From Nocardia pseudobrasiliensis NBRC 108224 (lineage in GTDB: Bacteria; Actinomycetota; Actinomycetes; Mycobacteriales; Mycobacteriaceae), in assembly GCF_001613105.1 (NCBI RefSeq), contig NZ_BDBS01000012.1, forward strand, positions 1-64,000: a stretch of 64,000 bases of DNA, given 5' to 3'. The notes under the pieces are model-generated. The model was given only the letters and a program-made list of their open reading frames with translations. It was not told the origin of the DNA and did no database searches. Position 1 is the stretch's first letter. Each line of letters begins with the position of its first letter. Below are positions 60,883 to 64,000 of this stretch, piece by piece. The translations under genes and the position numbers were made by a program.

Positions 60883-62082
60883 TCAGCGCATTACGCCGGT
60901 ATGTCCGGTGGAGTAGCGACCGGGTTGCGGCCATACCGTCAAACCGTGCGGACCACCGCCGACCGGTATGCGCGCCAACAGTTTCCAATCCACGATATCT
61001 ACGGCGTAAACCTCACCGTTGTACCTGCCCGAAACCCAGAAGATCCTGCCGTCGGCGGAAATGTTGCCCATATCCGGACTGCCGCCGCCGGGGATCTCCC
61101 ATTTGTGCACCAGCTTCTTCTCAGCGAAATCCCAGACCGACAGCGTGCCCTCACCGCGATTGGTGATGATCATCTGCGTGGAGTCACGGGTCACATACAG
61201 CCCGTGCGTACCCTTGCCGGTCGGGATGTAGCCGGTATCGGCGAAGGTCTTCGCGTCGAAGGTGTACATGCCGTCGGCCATCATATCGGCGACGTAGAAG
61301 GTCGAACCGTCCGGCGAGAGCTTCACATCCTGCGGCATCCCCGCACCGTGATGGCCCGGCGGCAGATCCACCATCCGCACCAGCCGCGCACCGGCGATGT
61401 CGAGCACCGCCATCCTGCCCGCGAATTCGCAACTGGCCATGGCGAATCGGCCGTCGGCGGTGAAATCCATATGATCGACGCCCGCGCAGTCGGGCACCGC
61501 GATCGCGTCGACCTTCTCCCAGGTGTGCGGGTCGTAGAGATCGATCGACTTGTCCGCCTCGGCGACCACCAGGGCGTAGCGGCCGTTGGGCGTGAAGTAC
61601 ATGTTGTAGGGATCGCGCACCGGCATCGGCTCACCCGGCTTGCCGGTGCGGGGATCGATCGGCAGCAGACTGCCGCTGCCGATCGGCAGATCATTGGTGA
61701 CATACAGCGTCTGCATGTCGTAAGAGGGCACGACGTGCTGCGGCTCCTCGCCCCCGGCCGAATAGGTGTCGACCACTTCGAAGGTGGCCTGATCGATCAC
61801 GGTGACCGAATTCGTTTTGCTATTGGGCACGTAAACGAGCGGCAAATGTTCGGCGACGGACGGGCTCAACTCACGGGTGCCCGCGTAGACATCGGTGGCC
61901 GACAGCGGCGGCGGCATACCGGGTAACAGATTCGCGGCGACCGGCTCGGGCGCGCCCGAGGAGGCGGCAACCGAGCCGGCGGCCGCCTCATGGTGCGACT
62001 TCGACGCCGGACCACCGCTCGCGCAACCGGTCAGGAGAATGGGAATGAGAACTACTGCGAGACGTGCGCGGCGCGCGCTCAC
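60883..62082 (-). CDS. Exported lipoprotein with YVTN-type beta-propeller
   Basis: 399 residues. Lipoprotein signal VSARRARLAVVLIPILLTGC with the lipid-modified Cys at 20. After a flexible linker come propeller blades with YVPNSKTNSVTVIDQ, QTLYVTNDLPIGSG, YNMYFTPNGRYALVVAEAD, STFYVADMMADGMYTFD and MIITNRGEGTLSVWD. The HHGAG and NMYFTP wording resembles secreted PQQ- or nitrite-reductase-like propellers but no cofactor motif is evident, so a binding role is more likely. The GTG at 62082 is preferred to a TTG at 62097. Confidence 0.82.
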   Translation of the reverse strand: MSARRARLAVVLIPILLTGCASGGPASKSHHEAAAGSVAASSGAPEPVAANLLPGMPPPLSATDVYAGTRELSPSVAEHLPLVYVPNSKTNSVTVIDQATFEVVDTYSAGGEEPQHVVPSYDMQTLYVTNDLPIGSGSLLPIDPRTGKPGEPMPVRDPYNMYFTPNGRYALVVAEADKSIDLYDPHTWEKVDAIAVPDCAGVDHMDFTADGRFAMASCEFAGRMAVLDIAGARLVRMVDLPPGHHGAGMPQDVKLSPDGSTFYVADMMADGMYTFDAKTFADTGYIPTGKGTHGLYVTRDSTQMIITNRGEGTLSVWDFAEKKLVHKWEIPGGGSPDMGNISADGRIFWVSGRYNGEVYAVDIVDWKLLARIPVGGGPHGLTVWPQPGRYSTGHTGVMR

Positions 62083-62202
62083 GCGGCGCGTCCGCAAGGG
62101 GGATCACAGGGGCGCTTCGACATGGCAGCGATGTTAGGTGCGCCGCAACGACTTTCACAGCAACCGGAAGGCTATGTCACAGCGCTGTTGAAGCGGACAG
62201 TT

Positions 62203-62234
62203 CGGGTTCCGGCTCGATGACGAACCGGAACCCG
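62203..62234 (-). terminator. Hairpin terminator after lat
   Basis: CGGGTTCCGG and CCGGAACCCG, extended inward by TCG/CGA with one C-A mismatch, around ATGA. It lies about 60 bases beyond the lat stop. Bases 62083-62292 contain no gene. Confidence 0.65.
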
Positions 62235-62292
62235 GGACACTTCGGACGAAAGTGAACCCGACGCCCGCGAATGTCCGTTATCGCGAACTATC

Positions 62293-63639
62293 TCATTCGG
62301 AACGGCCGAGCACCCGATCGAGCGCCGCGACGGCCTCGTCGAGTTCTTCGGTGGTGACGGTCAGCGGCGGACGGAACCGCAGCCCACGCTCGCCGGTGCC
62401 CAGGATCAGCACCCGCTCGCGCTCGCGCAGTTCGGTGATCACCGCATCGCGCAGCCGCGCCGACTCCAGCGTGATCGCGCACATCAGCCCGCGACCGCGC
62501 GGCTCGGTCACCGCGACGTATTTGTCGGCCAGCTCCTCGAGCCGCGACACCAGATACTTGCCGAGTTCGGCTGTGCGCTGGACCAATTCGTCGCGCTCCA
62601 GCACCTCGAAGATCCGGCGGGCCCGAACCATATCGCCCAGGTTGCCACCCCAGGTGGAGTTCAGCCGCGAGCTCACCGCGAAGACGTTGTCACGTACCTC
62701 ATCGATGCGACCGCCCGCCATGATTCCGCAGACCTGGGTCTTCTTACCGAAGGCCACGATATCGGGCTGCACGTCGAGCTGTTGATAGGCCCAGGCGGTG
62801 CCGGTGATACCGGCGCCGGTCTGCACCTCGTCGAGGACGAACAGCGCGTCGTGCTCGTGGCACAGTTCGCGCATGGCCTGCAGGAATTGCGGGCGCATAT
62901 GCCGGTCGCCGCCCTCGCCCTGAATCGGCTCGGCGATGAAACAGGCTATGTCGTGGGGATTTTCGTCGAACGCGGCGCGGGCCTGGGCCAGCGTCCTGCG
63001 CTCGGCCTCCTCGATATCCACCCCGTCGGCCAGATAGGGGGTCTCGATGCGCGGCCAGTCGAACTTCGGAAACCGGACGATCTTGATCGAGTCGGTGTTG
63101 GTGAGCGACAACGTATAACCGCTGCGGCCGTGGAAGGCGCCCGTCAGATGCAGCACCTTGGTGCCGAGATCGGCTGGGCGGCCGTGCATTTCGTTGTGCC
63201 GACTCTTCCAGTCGAAGGCGGCCTTCAGCGCGTTCTCCACGGCCAGCGCACCGCCGTCGATGAAGAACAGGTGCGGCAGCGCCGGATCGCCGAGCACCCG
63301 CGCGAAGGTGTCGACGAAGCGGGCCATCTCCACGGTGTAGACGTCGGAGTTGCTGGGCTTGTTCATCGCCGCGGTCGCCAGTTCGGACCGGAACCGTTCG
63401 TCCTCGGTGAGGGCCGGGTGGTTCATACCCAGCGCCGAGGAGGCGAAGAAGCCGAACATGTCGAGGTAGGACGTGCCGTCACGGGCGTCGACCAGCCTCC
63501 GGCCGCGCGATCGGCGCAGGTCCAGGACTAGGTCGAAACCGTCGGCGAGGATGTTCGCTGACAGGATTTCGTGTACGCGGGAGGGGGTGACCAGCGTCGC
63601 GTCTGCAACTACCCCCGGGCGCTCCAGTTCGAGGGTCAC
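62293..63639 (-). CDS. lat: L-lysine 6-transaminase (lysine epsilon-aminotransferase)
   Basis: 448 residues, very close to mycobacterial Lat in length and motifs. Class III aminotransferase: HPALTEDERFRSELA, NKPSNSDVYTVEMARFVDTF, GAFHGRSGYTLSLTN, DEVQTG, and PLP-lysine K300 in FGKKTQVCG. It transfers the epsilon-amino group of lysine to 2-oxoglutarate, giving the piperideine-6-carboxylate precursor used for alpha-aminoadipate or pipecolate. Start chosen at GTG 63639; a TTG six codons earlier is possible. lrpA lies 67 bases upstream, as in M. tuberculosis. Confidence 0.95.
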   Translation of the reverse strand: MTLELERPGVVADATLVTPSRVHEILSANILADGFDLVLDLRRSRGRRLVDARDGTSYLDMFGFFASSALGMNHPALTEDERFRSELATAAMNKPSNSDVYTVEMARFVDTFARVLGDPALPHLFFIDGGALAVENALKAAFDWKSRHNEMHGRPADLGTKVLHLTGAFHGRSGYTLSLTNTDSIKIVRFPKFDWPRIETPYLADGVDIEEAERRTLAQARAAFDENPHDIACFIAEPIQGEGGDRHMRPQFLQAMRELCHEHDALFVLDEVQTGAGITGTAWAYQQLDVQPDIVAFGKKTQVCGIMAGGRIDEVRDNVFAVSSRLNSTWGGNLGDMVRARRIFEVLERDELVQRTAELGKYLVSRLEELADKYVAVTEPRGRGLMCAITLESARLRDAVITELRERERVLILGTGERGLRFRPPLTVTTEELDEAVAALDRVLGRSE

Positions 63640-63706
63640 ACAAAGGACGATACGCAAATATTTACGTCTTCGCTACGGTTTCACCGGAAAATGTAACGGT
63701 CTGGTG

Positions 63707-64000
63707 TCACCTGTCGTAGAATGTCTGCAGGATGATGGTGCTGCGTGTCCGCACGTTGGCGGTCGCCCGGATCTCCTGCAACAGCGATTCGAGATGCCGC
63801 GGCGATGCCACCCGGACCAGGAGCATGTAGCTCTCGTCGCCCGCCACCGAGTGACATTCCTCGATGCCGGGAATGCGCTGGAGCAGGGCGGGAGCATCAT
63901 CGGGTTGGGACGGGTCGAGAGGAGTGATGGCGACGAATGCCGACAGCAGTTGTCCCAGCGCCTCCGGATCGACCTTGGCCGTATAGCCCCGGATCACTCC
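63707..64000 (-). CDS. lrpA: Lrp/AsnC-family regulator LrpA (N-terminus beyond window edge)
   Basis: Only about 97 C-terminal residues are visible; the DNA-binding half lies past the right edge. GYTAKVDPEALGQLLSAFVA, then SVAGDESYMLLVRVASP, and TRSTIILQTFYDR match the ligand-binding domain of mycobacterial LrpA, whose gene also precedes lat and which responds to lysine and other amino acids. It most likely controls lat. Confidence 0.88.
   Translation of the reverse strand, partial: GVIRGYTAKVDPEALGQLLSAFVAITPLDPSQPDDAPALLQRIPGIEECHSVAGDESYMLLVRVASPRHLESLLQEIRATANVRTRSTIILQTFYDR

Noticed and set aside
1..64000. Prophage, integrase, IS element, tRNA or rRNA
   Set aside because: No transposase, recombinase, phage structural gene, tRNA-like cloverleaf or rRNA segment was recognised anywhere in the window.

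Overview
The window is a dense, very GC-rich stretch of actinobacterial chromosome, most probably from Nocardia or a close relative in the Mycobacteriales. Reasons: strong G/C third-position bias, frequent GTG starts, a mycothiol-dependent isomerase-type protein, and a right-hand third carrying orthologues of the Mycobacterium tuberculosis fadE25-purE-purK-birA-accD5-accE5-maf-sseA-accA3-lat-lrpA neighbourhood. No rRNA, tRNA, CRISPR, insertion sequence or prophage was recognised.

Layout. 1-10 kb: edge-truncated secreted protein, cobalamin-dependent isobutyryl-CoA mutase fusion (icmF), Baeyer-Villiger-type monooxygenase, cytoplasmic BtuF-like metal receptor, sodium:solute symporter with its DUF3311 partner, XRE/TPR regulator. 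10-19 kb: serine hydrolase, SNF2 helicase with SWIM-finger partner, HNH lipoprotein, rhodanese, BenE-type transporter. 18.7-23 kb: an Lrp regulator divergent from a branched-chain 2-oxoacid dehydrogenase operon (bkdABC, no E3 gene) and a hotdog thioesterase. 23-31 kb: regulator/transporter pairs (AraC/MFS, TetR/SDR, MarR/MFS) and an exported lactonase-type propeller. 31.6-34.5 kb: three-gene proton-translocating transhydrogenase pntAa-pntAb-pntB. 34.6-43 kb: small-molecule enzymes, TetR/MFS pair, GroES-like protein, FAD oxidase, SodC-like protein. 43.5-64 kb: fadE25 with a TetR regulator, purK-purE, gtrA, a two-component system, birA, a membrane Ser/Thr kinase, the acyl-CoA carboxylase block (accA3, accE5, accD5), sseA with a cysteine-containing HTH regulator, maf, an exported beta-propeller lipoprotein, lat and the start of lrpA.

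Themes. Much of the window concerns short-chain acyl-CoA metabolism: BkdABC makes branched acyl-CoAs, IcmF interconverts isobutyryl- and n-butyryl-CoA, FadE25 oxidises acyl-CoAs, BirA biotinylates AccA3, and AccA3/AccD5/AccE5 carboxylate acyl-CoAs for lipid synthesis, while PntAB can supply NADPH. The best candidate for undescribed biology is regulatory: a palindrome CTACT-N4-AGTAG lies upstream of accA3 and accD5 (two copies), with a one-base variant upstream of pntAa, suggesting one regulon joining carboxylation to NADPH supply. Other notable items are matched palindromes around fadE25/TetR, a clustered ATTGCG palindrome array before the lactonase, 3'-end hairpins sharing a 9-nt loop, tandem repeats at 16.3 and 18.65 kb, a permease with a long repetitive central loop, and several unlisted small genes.

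Many genes have a -10-like hexamer about 6 nt before the start codon, which suggests leaderless transcripts and helped choose starts. Gene functions rest on motif reading and family knowledge; no database search was possible.
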